DNA of 64,000 bases from Actinomyces sp. UMB0138. Its GTDB lineage: Bacteria > Bacillota > Negativicutes > Veillonellales > Veillonellaceae. How positions within the stretch are numbered: the first letter of the stretch is position 1; each line of letters opens with the position of its first letter. Under the pieces are notes generated by a model, which worked only from the letters and a program-made list of their open reading frames with translations, did no database searches and had not been told where the DNA came from. Of this stretch, positions 1-8,866 are shown one piece after another. The stretch spans positions 359,932 through 423,931 of the forward strand of contig NZ_PKMC01000001.1 in the NCBI RefSeq assembly GCF_002849225.1, read 5' to 3'. The position numbers were made by a program, and so were the translations under genes.

Positions 1-57
1 CGCGCAATAGGGCGTAAACGGATTATGCTTTCCCAACAACATTTATGAAGGAATTTC

Positions 58-1764
58 GTGAGCACTAATAATGATCTGAGCTCCAAGCGGCTACCCGAGC
101 TGCAAGCCCTCGCCGCATCTATGGGCCTGAAGGGCACTTCTAGAATGCGCAAATCTGATCTGATCCAGAAAATTCAAGCTGCTTCGTCCTCGACCGACGG
201 CGGTGGTCAAGCTGAGCCGCGCCGTCAAGCAAAGGAACAGGAAACCCCCGAAAAGGCTGCTGCTAGCCAGGATAATCTCCCAAAGGCAAATGGCGATGAT
301 GCGCAAGGCCTCAAGAATCAGGATTCCCGGGAAGGGCGTCCTCGGCGTAGTCGCAGGCGCAGGGCTTCCTCCGACGCTGGCGCACCCAAGCTGGACGTGA
401 AGCAGGAACTGGCGCGCGAGGGCAAGGCTGAAACTCCGTCCTCATCTGATGAACCGAAGAAGGTAGAAGACATTAAGCTGCCCACCGGCGGCAAGAAACA
501 TGATGACGAGGAGCGCTCTGGACGTCGCAGGCGCGGGCGGGACCGGAAGCGGGGCCGCCACGACGGCAACAACAATTCTCACCACAACTCCAACAATTCG
601 AACAACTCGAACAACGAGGTAAGCGAAGACGACGTGCTGATCCCCATCGCGGGTATCTTGGACGTGCGCGATAACCACGCTTTTGTTCGCACCTCCGGGT
701 ACTTGCCCGGTCCTAACGACGTGTACTTGTCACTGGGGCAGGTGCGCCGCTGGGGGCTGCGCTCCGGCGATGCGATCCAGGGTGCGGTGCGCCAGCCGCG
801 CGAGGGCGAACGACGGAGGCAAAAGTACAATGCCCTGGTTCGCTTGGATGCGGCTAACGGGCTGACGCCCGAGCAGACCCATGAGCGCCCGCAGTTCAAG
901 GACTTGACCCCGCTGTATCCGGACGAGCAGCTGCGGCTGGAGACTTCTCCGAAGGCTATTACGCCCCGTGTTATCGACTTGGTTAGCCCCATCGGCAAGG
1001 GACAGCGCGGACTTATCGTTTCGCCGCCTAAGGCCGGTAAGACGATCATTCTTCAGCAGATCGCCAACGCTATTTCGATCAACAATCCTGAAGCCCATCT
1101 GATGGTGGTTCTGGTAGACGAGCGGCCCGAAGAAGTTACTGATATGCAGCGTACGGTGAAGGGGGAAGTCATTGCTTCGACCTTCGACCGGCCGGCTTCT
1201 GATCACACCATCGTTGCGGAACTGGCAATCGAACGGGCAAAGCGTTTGGTTGAACTAGGCAAGGACGTGGTGGTCCTTCTGGACTCCATCACCCGTCTTG
1301 GGCGTGCCTACAACCTGGCTGCCCCAGCTTCTGGGCGCATTCTTTCCGGCGGTGTTGATGCTTCCGCCCTCTACCCGCCCAAGAAGTTCTTTGGTGCGGC
1401 CAGGAACGTGGAAAACGGCGGTTCTCTTACCATTTTGGCTACTGCTCTTGTCGAGACCGGCTCCAAGATGGACGAGGTCATCTTCGAAGAGTTCAAGGGT
1501 ACGGGCAATATGGAATTGCGGTTGTCGCGTGCCTTGGCAGATCGCCGTATCTTCCCGGCAGTAGACGTCAACTCGTCGGGCACTCGCCGTGAAGAGATGT
1601 TGCTGCGTCCTGAAGAGATGAAGATTTTGTGGAAGCTTCGCAGGATCCTTGGCTCGCTCGATACGCAGGAGGCAACCGAACTGGTACTAGGCAAGCTTCG
1701 TGATACTTCCTCCAATGCTGAGTTCCTACTCACCATTGGGAAGATGAGCACGTCGGCCGATTAG
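58..1764 (+). CDS. rho: Transcription termination factor Rho
   Basis: Hexameric RNA-dependent ATPase that terminates transcription. The 568-residue protein has a Rho N-terminal helical domain (about 1-45), a long Arg/Lys-rich and then Asn/His-rich low-complexity insertion (about 50-190) typical of actinobacterial Rho, a cold-shock-like RNA-binding domain (about 195-270) and a C-terminal ATPase core with Walker A PPKAGKT (near residue 325) and Walker B-like VVLLDSITRLGRAYN. The start is GTG at 58, preceded by GAAGGAA at the right distance. The poly-Asn stretch (HHNSNNSNNSNN) is an unusual composition for the region. It lies upstream of rpmE and prfA, as in mycobacteria. The window begins only 57 bp upstream, so its promoter is mostly out of view. 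Confidence 0.97.
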   Translation: MSTNNDLSSKRLPELQALAASMGLKGTSRMRKSDLIQKIQAASSSTDGGGQAEPRRQAKEQETPEKAAASQDNLPKANGDDAQGLKNQDSREGRPRRSRRRRASSDAGAPKLDVKQELAREGKAETPSSSDEPKKVEDIKLPTGGKKHDDEERSGRRRRGRDRKRGRHDGNNNSHHNSNNSNNSNNEVSEDDVLIPIAGILDVRDNHAFVRTSGYLPGPNDVYLSLGQVRRWGLRSGDAIQGAVRQPREGERRRQKYNALVRLDAANGLTPEQTHERPQFKDLTPLYPDEQLRLETSPKAITPRVIDLVSPIGKGQRGLIVSPPKAGKTIILQQIANAISINNPEAHLMVVLVDERPEEVTDMQRTVKGEVIASTFDRPASDHTIVAELAIERAKRLVELGKDVVVLLDSITRLGRAYNLAAPASGRILSGGVDASALYPPKKFFGAARNVENGGSLTILATALVETGSKMDEVIFEEFKGTGNMELRLSRALADRRIFPAVDVNSSGTRREEMLLRPEEMKILWKLRRILGSLDTQEATELVLGKLRDTSSNAEFLLTIGKMSTSAD

Positions 1765-1786
1765 TAGCGCCTGCAGTGAACACTCT

Positions 1787-1802
1787 CACGTATGAATACG
1801 TG
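1787..1802. promoter_or_regulatory. Palindrome at the rpmE promoter (candidate operator)
   Basis: CACGTAT-GA-ATACGTG is a perfect inverted repeat with 7-bp arms and a 2-nt centre. It lies just upstream of an extended -10-like element. The centre is too short for a stable hairpin loop, which favours a protein-binding site. Which regulator would bind is unknown. Confidence 0.4.
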
Positions 1803-1809
1803 GAAGAGT

Positions 1810-1819
1810 ATGGCATAAT
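1810..1819 (+). promoter_or_regulatory. Candidate extended -10 promoter of rpmE
   Basis: TATGGCATAAT carries a TG dinucleotide one base before CATAAT (1814-1819), resembling an extended -10 element. No good -35 is seen at 17 bp; the palindrome occupies that position. A start near 1826 would give a leader of roughly 58 nt before rpmE. Inferred from sequence only. Confidence 0.35.
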
Positions 1820-1828
1820 CTTTCTGTT

Positions 1829-1854
1829 CCGGTTCACCGCTCTGGCGGACCCGG
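1829..1854 (+). ncRNA. Candidate L31 leader hairpin upstream of rpmE
   Basis: In the rpmE 5' leader, outer CCGG/CCGG arms enclose an inner CCGC/GCGG stem, giving an interrupted hairpin that ends about 16 nt before the Shine-Dalgarno AAGGAG. Autoregulatory L31 leaders are known in several bacterial groups, and this could be one. I cannot test it against a covariance model here. Confidence 0.35.
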
Positions 1855-1883
1855 CGACCTCGAATTCCTTAAGGAGATAAATT

Positions 1884-2096
1884 ATGAAACAGGGAATCCA
1901 CCCTGACTACCACCCGGTAACTGTAACCTGCACCTGCGGCAACGAGTTCCAGACTCGCTCCACCATTTCGGGCGATTCGATGCGTGTTGACGTGTGCAGC
2001 GCCTGCCACCCGTTCTACACTGGCAAGCAGAAGATCATGGATACCGGTGGTCGTGTTGCTCGCTTCGAGAAGCGCTACGGCAAGCGTAAGAAGTAA
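1884..2096 (+). CDS. rpmE: 50S ribosomal protein L31 (zinc-binding form)
   Basis: A 70-residue L31 of the large ribosomal subunit. It keeps the four zinc ligands Cys16, Cys18, Cys38 and Cys41 (TCTCGN and CSACHPF), so it is the zinc-containing paralogue; such forms are often replaced by a Cys-less copy under zinc starvation. The C-terminus has the usual [13 protein letters not shown] signature. The start is supported by AAGGAGA 7 nt upstream. It follows rho and precedes prfA, and a GC-rich hairpin lies just after the stop. No zinc-responsive operator could be identified with confidence, though a palindrome sits at the presumed promoter. Confidence 0.97.
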   Translation: MKQGIHPDYHPVTVTCTCGNEFQTRSTISGDSMRVDVCSACHPFYTGKQKIMDTGGRVARFEKRYGKRKK

Positions 2097-2109
2097 ATAG
2101 GTCTTATGG

Positions 2110-2137
2110 GCGCCGGTCGGGTCTTCCCGGCCGGCGC
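2110..2137 (+). terminator. Hairpin after rpmE
   Basis: GCGCCGGTCGGG - TCTT - CCCGGCCGGCGC forms a 12-position GC-rich stem with a 4-nt loop and one mismatch, starting 13 nt after the rpmE stop. Only a short T-containing tail (TTCT) follows, so termination may be partial, allowing some read-through into prfA. Confidence 0.6.
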
Positions 2138-2176
2138 TTCTATGTAGTCGGCACCCCAATTTGTAGGAAAGCGGTA

Positions 2177-3268
2177 ATGAGCGCAAGTTTTGACGCAGGC
2201 GAGAAGATTTTTGCCGACCTGGCAGAGGTTGAAAAGAAGATGTCGGATCCGGCGGTGCTGTCGGATCAGGTTCAGGCACGTAAGGTTGGTAGGCGTTATT
2301 CGGAACTGAAGCGGCAGGCAGAGTCAATCCGGTCGTGGCAGAAGCTTAGTGATGACTTGGATGCTGCGAAGGAACTTGCTGAGGTAGATTCCGAGTTCGC
2401 TAAGGAAGCAGAGCGGCTCGAGTCTGAGGTGAGTGCTGCCCACCAAAAGATGCTCTCAGTACTTGCTCCACGTGATCCTGAGGATGCCTCCGATGTACTT
2501 ATGGAGATCAAGGCCGGTGCTGGCGGTGAAGAGTCCGCCCTCTTCGCGGGGGACCTGCTGCGGATGTACCAGCGGTACAGCGAAAAGCGTGGTTGGTCGT
2601 TCAAGGTGATGGACATGAACGAAACCGATTTGGGTGGCGTGAAGGATGCACAGATCTCTATCCGGGCAAAGGGTAATCCTTCTCCGGAAGAGGGCGTGTG
2701 GGCGTCCATGAAGTACGAGGGCGGCGTGCACCGCGTCCAGCGCGTTCCTGTTACCGAAACGCAGGGGCGTATTCATACTTCTGCTGCCGGCGTGTACGTT
2801 ATGCCGGAAGTTGAGGATGAGGGAGAGGTCGAGATTGGCCCGAATGACATCCGGGTGGATGTGTTCCGTTCCTCTGGTCCTGGCGGCCAGTCGGTGAACA
2901 CTACAGACTCGGCGGTGCGTATTACTCACTTGCCCACTGGCATCGTGGTGTCTATGCAGAACGAAAAATCGCAGATCCAGAACCGTGAGGCTGCGATGCG
3001 CGTTTTGCGTTCGAGACTAGCCGAGGAAGAACGTCGCAAGCGCGAGGCTGAGGAAGCGGAGGCGCGCCATTCGCAGGTGCGAACTGTGGATCGTTCAGAA
3101 CGCATTCGCACCTATAACTTCCCCGAAAATCGCATTGCTGATCACCGTACTGGCTACAAGGCATTCAATCTTGACATCGTCCTGGGCGGAGAACTGCAGC
3201 CCGTGATTGATTCGGCTATCAAGCTGGACGAGGAACACCAGTTGGCCAAGGCCACAGGTCAGGAATGA
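2177..3268 (+). CDS. prfA: Peptide chain release factor 1
   Basis: Recognises UAA/UAG in the ribosomal A site and releases the peptide. The 363-residue length is standard. Visible signatures are the N-terminal coiled domain, the PxT-type codon-recognition motif ([18 protein letters not shown] rather than the SPF of RF2) and the catalytic GGQ within [10 protein letters not shown] (about residue 237), whose Gln is the substrate of PrmC. The start follows GGAAAG. The stop overlaps the start of the prmC fusion gene in an ATGA junction, so the enzyme and its modifier are translationally coupled. Confidence 0.97.
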   Translation: MSASFDAGEKIFADLAEVEKKMSDPAVLSDQVQARKVGRRYSELKRQAESIRSWQKLSDDLDAAKELAEVDSEFAKEAERLESEVSAAHQKMLSVLAPRDPEDASDVLMEIKAGAGGEESALFAGDLLRMYQRYSEKRGWSFKVMDMNETDLGGVKDAQISIRAKGNPSPEEGVWASMKYEGGVHRVQRVPVTETQGRIHTSAAGVYVMPEVEDEGEVEIGPNDIRVDVFRSSGPGGQSVNTTDSAVRITHLPTGIVVSMQNEKSQIQNREAAMRVLRSRLAEEERRKREAEEAEARHSQVRTVDRSERIRTYNFPENRIADHRTGYKAFNLDIVLGGELQPVIDSAIKLDEEHQLAKATGQE

Positions 3269-4740
3269 GCTCTGTAAGGGGAGCTATTCGGCAAGGCGCC
3301 TATATTCTTGCCGAGGCCGGAGTAGATTCGCCTACTCCAGATGCGAAAGAGCTAATGGAATCCATAGTGGGCGAAATTTTTACGGCTCCGGCTACTCTTA
3401 GTCCTGCCCAGGAACGCGAGTTTTTCACCTTGGTAGGCAAACGCGCTAGTCGTATACCGCTGCAATATTTGACTGGAAAGATGTATTTTCGGCGGCGGAC
3501 GTTAAAGGCTGCCGAGGGCGTGTTCATAGTGCGTCCTGAAACTGAGATGGTTGCCGAGAGCGCAATCGCTGCAGCTCGCGAAGTTGCTCGCCCTCTCGGA
3601 TACCGTGAAGGTGCTGTGCGTGTGGTGGATCTTTGTGCCGGCTCGGGGGCCATAGCCGGTGCGGTGGCCGACGAGATCCCGGGCGCTAAGGTGTGGGCCG
3701 TCGAGATGGACCCGAAGGCTTACGCGCTTGCCAAAGAGAACCTGCAGGGATTGCAGGTGGAGCTCGTGTGCGCGGATGCCACCAGTGCGGAAACTATGCG
3801 GAATTTGGACGGGTCAATAGATGTGGTGGTTTCCAATCCGCCGTACGTGCCCGAAGGGGACGTGGCACAAGCAGAAGCGCTCTGTGACCCTCCTAGTGCT
3901 CTGTATGGAGGCGGAAGCAATGGGCTCGAGATCCCCTGCCAGATTATCGACCGAGCTGCACGTTTGTTGCGCGACGGGGGTGTGTTGGTGATGGAACACG
4001 CGCCCTCGCAGGGGGCGGATTTGTGCGCGCACGCTCGGAAGATGGGGTATGTGCAGCCGTGTATCATGAAGGATCTTACTGGTCGAGATCGTTATCTATT
4101 TGCTCGTCGCCCTAAAATGGGGGACATGAATGTGTATCCAGCTTCCGAAGCCGCCCAGCCGTTGCAAGAGGCAGCCCAGAAGGGCGAGCTAGTTGTTATT
4201 CCCACTGACACTGTGTATGGAATCGGGGCAGATCCGCGAAATGCGCAGGCTGTCTCCAAACTATTAGCTGCTAAGGGTAGGACCGGGCAGATGCCTCCGC
4301 CGGTGTTGGTGTCTGCTTTGGAGGACTGGAAACTGGTGGCCGCATCTATGTCGCCCAAAATGATGGCATTGGCAAGGGCTTTTTGGCCTGGCGCGCTCAC
4401 ATTGATTCTGCCCGCGGGCAAGAACCTCGGATGGGATACTGAGGCGAAGGGCGGCACAGTTGCTGTTAGGGTTCCGGGTCTGGCACAAACTAGGGAGCTA
4501 TTGAAGCTAACTGGTCCGCTTGCTGTGACCTCCGCAAATCTGCACGGAGACGATCCGGCTCAGAACGTATCCGATGCACAGGGATACTTCGGCGAAGAAG
4601 TGGCTATCTATGTAGACGAGGGGCCAACCCCCGGTCCGGTGCCCTCTACAATTGTCTCCCAACGCGGCGAAGAGATGGTGATCTTGCGGCAGGGGGTAAT
4701 CCCTGAAGAAGAGCTCGCGCGGGTCTGGGAGAGTGCGTGA
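3265..4740 (+). CDS. prmC: Fused PrmC release-factor methyltransferase and TsaC/Sua5 threonylcarbamoyl-AMP synthase
   Basis: A single 491-residue frame joins two enzymes. Residues about 1-283 are PrmC/HemK, which methylates the GGQ glutamine of release factors: SAM-binding [11 protein letters not shown] (near 122) and catalytic NPPY (near 191). Residues about 286-491 are a YrdC/Sua5-family domain that makes threonylcarbamoyl-AMP for tRNA t6A37: [35 protein letters not shown] and PVPSTIV are visible. In mycobacteria these are adjacent separate genes, so this is a fusion of neighbours. The join carries an internal Met (MGDMNVYP, near residue 285), so separate internal initiation cannot be excluded. 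ATGA overlap with prfA and GTGA overlap with wecA place it within one operon. Confidence 0.93.
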   Translation: MSSVRGAIRQGAYILAEAGVDSPTPDAKELMESIVGEIFTAPATLSPAQEREFFTLVGKRASRIPLQYLTGKMYFRRRTLKAAEGVFIVRPETEMVAESAIAAAREVARPLGYREGAVRVVDLCAGSGAIAGAVADEIPGAKVWAVEMDPKAYALAKENLQGLQVELVCADATSAETMRNLDGSIDVVVSNPPYVPEGDVAQAEALCDPPSALYGGGSNGLEIPCQIIDRAARLLRDGGVLVMEHAPSQGADLCAHARKMGYVQPCIMKDLTGRDRYLFARRPKMGDMNVYPASEAAQPLQEAAQKGELVVIPTDTVYGIGADPRNAQAVSKLLAAKGRTGQMPPPVLVSALEDWKLVAASMSPKMMALARAFWPGALTLILPAGKNLGWDTEAKGGTVAVRVPGLAQTRELLKLTGPLAVTSANLHGDDPAQNVSDAQGYFGEEVAIYVDEGPTPGPVPSTIVSQRGEEMVILRQGVIPEEELARVWESA

Positions 4741-5852
4741 AACTCTACCTCCTGCTCGCCCTCATAGCTGGCTCCGTTACCTACTTACTCACCCCGGTGG
4801 TTAGACAACTCGCCCTGGCAGCTCACGCCCTGACGCCTGTGCGTAAGCGGGATGTGCATACCGTCCCAACCCCCAGACTTGGGGGAGTAGCGATGCTTGG
4901 CGGATTTGCGGTGGCCATGGTGCTCGCTTCCAGGACTTCTTACTTTTCCCGACTGTTTGCCGATCCGCAACCGTGGTCGCTTCTTGCGGGTGCTGTGGGA
5001 ATCTGCCTTCTGGGATTCTTGGACGACCTGTGGGATTTGGAATGGTGGACCAAACTAGCCGGGCAAATCCTGATTGCAGGAGGCATGGCTTGGGGTGGAG
5101 TGCAGCTCGTTAGTTTCCCAATCTTTGGCCTCACGATCGGCTCTTCAAAACTCTCTATTGCCGTAACTGTGCTGGTAGTAGTGGCCTGTATCAATGCGGT
5201 CAATTTTGTTGATGGGCTAGACGGGCTAGCAGCCGGCTGTATTGCCATTGGAGCGATGGGATTCTTTGTCTATTCCTACATGCTGGTTCGCCTCACGAAT
5301 GCTCAGTCTTATGCGTCATTGGCCGCAGCCGTAGTGATCATGTTGGTGGGTATCTGTGCAGGATTCTTGCCGCACAATTTCCACCCGGCCACAATCTTTA
5401 TGGGTGATACCGGAGCAATGCTGCTGGGACTACTGTCCGCAGGAGTGTCAATCCTGGTTACGGGGCAGGTAGATCCTGCAATGTTCGCCGGATCAGAGAT
5501 GTTTCCTTCGCTGCTACCGATATTGCTGCCGATTGCGGTGCTGATACTGCCGCTAACAGATATGACGATGGCAGTGGTGCGTCGCATGCGGGCAGGGCAT
5601 TCGCCATTTCACCCAGATAGAATGCATCTTCACCACCGCCTATTGAACCTTGGCTATTCGGTGGTTACCGCTGTCTTAATCATGTATCTGTGGGCAGCTT
5701 ATGTCGCATTGGGGGCAGCGGCCCTTGTAGTATTTGAACCCATACATGTGGGCATTGGGCTCGCCATCGGTTTAGTTGTGGTCGTGGTTATTACCGTCTT
5801 ATCAGTACCGTCTGTACACCAATCAATTTTTCGAAAGAGGCAGAGGCACTAA
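4737..5852 (+). CDS. wecA: Polyprenyl-phosphate N-acetylhexosamine-1-phosphate transferase (WecA/Rfe family)
   Basis: A multipass membrane enzyme of the MraY/WecA family that transfers a sugar-1-phosphate from a UDP-sugar to undecaprenyl/decaprenyl phosphate, the first step in building linkage units or wall polysaccharides. About ten to eleven hydrophobic segments are visible in 371 residues, with family motifs VPTPRLGGVAM, the DD pair in FLDDLWDLE, NFVDGLDGLAAG, FMGDTGAM and the His-rich cytosolic loop HPDRMHLHHRLL. The His-rich loop points to WecA rather than MraY. It starts with GTG overlapping the previous stop (GTGA), and its TAA overlaps the next ATG (TAATG). The exact UDP-sugar substrate is inferred from family. 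Confidence 0.9.
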   Translation: MKLYLLLALIAGSVTYLLTPVVRQLALAAHALTPVRKRDVHTVPTPRLGGVAMLGGFAVAMVLASRTSYFSRLFADPQPWSLLAGAVGICLLGFLDDLWDLEWWTKLAGQILIAGGMAWGGVQLVSFPIFGLTIGSSKLSIAVTVLVVVACINAVNFVDGLDGLAAGCIAIGAMGFFVYSYMLVRLTNAQSYASLAAAVVIMLVGICAGFLPHNFHPATIFMGDTGAMLLGLLSAGVSILVTGQVDPAMFAGSEMFPSLLPILLPIAVLILPLTDMTMAVVRRMRAGHSPFHPDRMHLHHRLLNLGYSVVTAVLIMYLWAAYVALGAAALVVFEPIHVGIGLAIGLVVVVVITVLSVPSVHQSIFRKRQRH

Positions 5853-6289
5853 TGGAACAAGTTCGCCGAGCAATGGCTGCAGCGCGCAAAGCAGTCCTGG
5901 TTTCTTACCTCGCTACGAGCATCCTTGGCCTCATAGGCGGACAGGTCTGGCGAGGGCGGCCGGGGCTTATTGCAGCATTGGTTGCGGCCGCCATAGGGGC
6001 GGTGTTGTGTTTGGCGACCATGGCGGTCAACTACTACGGCGTGAAATATCCGGACTACATTGCGCCAGCTCTGGGTGGGGGAATGCTCCTCAAGTTAGTT
6101 GCTCTGGCAGTTGGCTTGTGTTTATCTAGAAGATTTGTTTGCATTGACACGGTGGTATTGGGAATCACACTCACTGTTATGATTGTCGTCACAATGTTTG
6201 CTGAAACTGTAGCCTTGGTTCGTTCGCGCATCGCCTACGTCGATCCAAAAGCACAGCTCGCCCCTACTTTGGAGGGCGAGGATCGGTAG
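5852..6289 (+). CDS. AtpI-like small membrane protein
   Basis: A 145-residue protein with four predicted membrane segments, starting on the wecA stop codon (TAATG). It occupies the position of mycobacterial Rv1303, between wecA and atpB. AtpI-like proteins are implicated in assembling the c-ring of ATP synthase and sometimes in Mg2+ uptake. Sequence conservation in this family is weak, so the call rests mostly on size, topology and location. A 90-bp gap with a candidate promoter separates it from atpB. Confidence 0.65.
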   Translation: MEQVRRAMAAARKAVLVSYLATSILGLIGGQVWRGRPGLIAALVAAAIGAVLCLATMAVNYYGVKYPDYIAPALGGGMLLKLVALAVGLCLSRRFVCIDTVVLGITLTVMIVVTMFAETVALVRSRIAYVDPKAQLAPTLEGEDR

Positions 6290-6310
6290 TGACCGAAACA
6301 TGAGGGTTTG

Positions 6311-6340
6311 TTGTACCCTTTATCAGGTGATGGCTATCTT
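6311..6340 (+). promoter_or_regulatory. Candidate promoter for the atp operon
   Basis: TTGTAC, an 18-bp spacer, then TATCTT is a plausible sigma-70-type promoter in the 90-bp gap between the AtpI-like gene and atpB. It is the largest gap upstream of the ATP synthase genes. Consensus match is moderate. Confidence 0.35.
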
Positions 6341-6379
6341 TAGGTTGATGGCTCCATTAAAGAAGCAGGAGGTGCCCTG

Positions 6380-7189
6380 GTGCTAAGAGCGCTGGCGGTT
6401 GGCAATGCGGTAGTGCACACTAGCGGGGAGTTTCATACCCCATCACTAGATGATTTCTTCCCCCCGGTTTTTGCATTTGAGGGAACTCCTTTTGCAATGA
6501 ACCGTGTCATGGTCATCAGGTTGGTCATGTTGGCGATCATGGTGATTCTGCTCCTGGTCTACGCTCGCCGTGCAAGGCTGGTGCCGGGCAGGGCCCAGGC
6601 CACTATGGAGTTGCTCTTCGACTTCGTGCGCACCTCGATCTCGGAGCAGGCAATGGGAAAGACAATGGCAGCTAAGTACAACGGCGTAGTAGCGGTTGTA
6701 TTTTTCACCGCCCTGTTCATGAACTTTGCCGGGATCATTCCCGGTTTGAACTTGGCCGGAACCTCAGTTGCTGGTTTGCCAATTCTCATGGCTATTGTCG
6801 CTTGGGTGGCGTTCATTTGGGCCGGCATTCGCGAGCAGGGAGTTGGAGGATTTTTCAAATCAGCGCTATTCCCGCCGGGAGTGCCTAAGCCTATCTACCT
6901 CATCCTCACTCCGATCGAAGCGCTTTCGACCTTCATCATCAGGCCGTTCACCCTGTTTGTCCGTCTTATGGCAAACATGATCTCTGGTCACTTTATGCTG
7001 GCCCTCTGCCTGGCAGGAACTAACTTCCTGCTGCTTTACATGCAAGGTCCGCTGAGGGCAGTAGGTATCTTGACCTTCTTAGGCGCCATTTTCGTGACTC
7101 TGTTTGAAATGGTTGTTGCATTTTTGCAGGCATACATCTTCGGCATTCTAACTGCCGTGTACATTGATCTTTCAGTGCACTCGCACTGA
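6380..7189 (+). CDS. atpB: F1Fo ATP synthase subunit a
   Basis: Fo stator subunit forming the proton half-channels beside the c-ring. The 269-residue protein has five to six hydrophobic segments. The essential arginine is Arg195 in FVRLMANMISGH, corresponding to E. coli Arg210. The C-terminal helix FLQAYIFGILTAVYID is typical. The GTG start is supported by CAGGAGG about 7 nt upstream. It is first in the standard order B-E-F-H-A-G-D-C. Confidence 0.96.
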   Translation: MLRALAVGNAVVHTSGEFHTPSLDDFFPPVFAFEGTPFAMNRVMVIRLVMLAIMVILLLVYARRARLVPGRAQATMELLFDFVRTSISEQAMGKTMAAKYNGVVAVVFFTALFMNFAGIIPGLNLAGTSVAGLPILMAIVAWVAFIWAGIREQGVGGFFKSALFPPGVPKPIYLILTPIEALSTFIIRPFTLFVRLMANMISGHFMLALCLAGTNFLLLYMQGPLRAVGILTFLGAIFVTLFEMVVAFLQAYIFGILTAVYIDLSVHSH

Positions 7190-7219
7190 TATCCGAAGGC
7201 ATCCGCATTCGGAAACTAA

Positions 7220-7462
<243 letters not shown>

Positions 7463-7464
7463 GC

Positions 7465-8025
7465 ATGTATTCCGCAGTACTACAGGTTGCTGCAGAGACA
7501 CAACGCAACCCGCTTCTACCCGAGACCTTCGACATTTTTTGGTCGGCAGTCGTCTTGGTCGTGGTTGCGCTCGTCCTGGGCAAGTTCGCCCTCCCGGCCT
7601 TCAATAAGATGGTCGATGAGCGGACCCGCAAGATCCAAGAGGGGCTGACTCTAGCCGAAAAGGCTAAGCAGCAGGTCGCTCAGGCCGACGAACAGGCCCA
7701 GAGCGAATTGCGTGAGGCCCGTAAGGAAGCCCAGGAGATTCGCGATAAGGCACGCGCCGATGGCAAGGATATTGTCGCCCGTGCCCGCGAAGAAGCAAAG
7801 CAGGAAGCGGAGCGTGTGCGCACCGCAGCAACGCGAGAAATTGAAGCAGAACGGCAATCGGCCCAGCTCTCACTTCGGTCAGATGTGGGGCTGCTTGCTG
7901 CGCAGTTAGCAGAAAAGATTGTGGGGGAGCAGCTCAAGGATCGGGAACTTTCCGCCCGTGTAATTGATCGCTTCCTTGATGATCTGGAGGCAAGCCCGGC
8001 GCCGGAAGGAGCTGAGTCGAAGTAA
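7465..8025 (+). CDS. atpF: F1Fo ATP synthase subunit b
   Basis: Peripheral stalk subunit of 186 residues: one N-terminal membrane helix (about 25-45, IFWSAVVLVVVALVLGKF) followed by a long charged coiled coil rich in Glu, Lys, Arg and Ala. It begins 2 nt after the atpE stop and its TAA overlaps the atpH start (TAATG). Unlike mycobacteria, b and delta are not fused here. Confidence 0.95.
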   Translation: MYSAVLQVAAETQRNPLLPETFDIFWSAVVLVVVALVLGKFALPAFNKMVDERTRKIQEGLTLAEKAKQQVAQADEQAQSELREARKEAQEIRDKARADGKDIVARAREEAKQEAERVRTAATREIEAERQSAQLSLRSDVGLLAAQLAEKIVGEQLKDRELSARVIDRFLDDLEASPAPEGAESK

Positions 8026-8843
8026 TGCGCGCATCTAGTGCGGCAACGCGTGAAGCAGGACGCAAGGTCCTAAAGGACGGCGTTCCCTCTGCTTGGCAGC
8101 AGATGCAGGACGTCGCCAGTGACCTATTTAGCGTGGCTGATTTGGTGAAGCAGAACCCCGGTTTAGCCCGGGCACTGACTGATCCTGCTAGGTCAGCTGA
8201 AGATAAGGTCGCCTTGGCGAAGGATGTGTTTTCAGAAAAAACACATCCGTTAGCTCAAGCGATTCTAAATGAATTGGTAAGCGGCAGGTTCTCCTCCGAG
8301 AACGATCTGTCGCATGCTCTGGAGGACATTGCAAGTGACGGGCAGTTCTACTGGGCTGCTAGCGAGGGTAAGCTGGAACAGGTTGCCCAGGAGTTGTTCA
8401 ATGTCACCCAGCTGTTGCAAAAGGAGCGGGAGTTGCGCAATGCGCTTTCCGATTCGTCTGAATCCCGTGCTTCTAGGCGGGCACAGCTAGTTCAGACTCT
8501 TTTTGCGCACGCGGTTAGCCCACAGGCCCTCACGCTACTGCAGAGGGCGAGCGCCTACCCCAGGGAGGGCTCACTGCTAGCTACCCTGAGGCGCTATGCG
8601 CAGCGCGCTTCACAGCTTCGTGATCGAAAGCTGGTCACGGTTGAGGCGCCGCAGGAACTGGAACCGGCTCAGCTGGAGCGGTTGCACAATATTTTGCGTA
8701 ATCGCTACGGTCGCGACGTGGATTTGAATGTCTCGATTGTTCCTTCCTTAATTGGTGGACTTCGGATCCACACTTCCTCTCACATTACCGACGGCACTGT
8801 CCGTAACGCCCTGGCCCGCACGCGCGAACGTTTGGCCGGCTAA
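8025..8843 (+). CDS. atpH: F1Fo ATP synthase subunit delta
   Basis: Delta (OSCP-like) subunit linking the peripheral stalk to the top of F1. The 272-residue length matches other actinobacterial delta subunits, which carry extra sequence relative to the roughly 180-residue E. coli protein. The C-terminal region SLIGGLRIHTSSHITDGTVRNAL matches the family signature GGxxIxxxxxxxDxSxxxxL. It starts within the atpF stop (TAATG). Confidence 0.94.
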   Translation: MRASSAATREAGRKVLKDGVPSAWQQMQDVASDLFSVADLVKQNPGLARALTDPARSAEDKVALAKDVFSEKTHPLAQAILNELVSGRFSSENDLSHALEDIASDGQFYWAASEGKLEQVAQELFNVTQLLQKERELRNALSDSSESRASRRAQLVQTLFAHAVSPQALTLLQRASAYPREGSLLATLRRYAQRASQLRDRKLVTVEAPQELEPAQLERLHNILRNRYGRDVDLNVSIVPSLIGGLRIHTSSHITDGTVRNALARTRERLAG

Positions 8844-8866
8844 CAAGATAGATAGTAAGGATTCTC

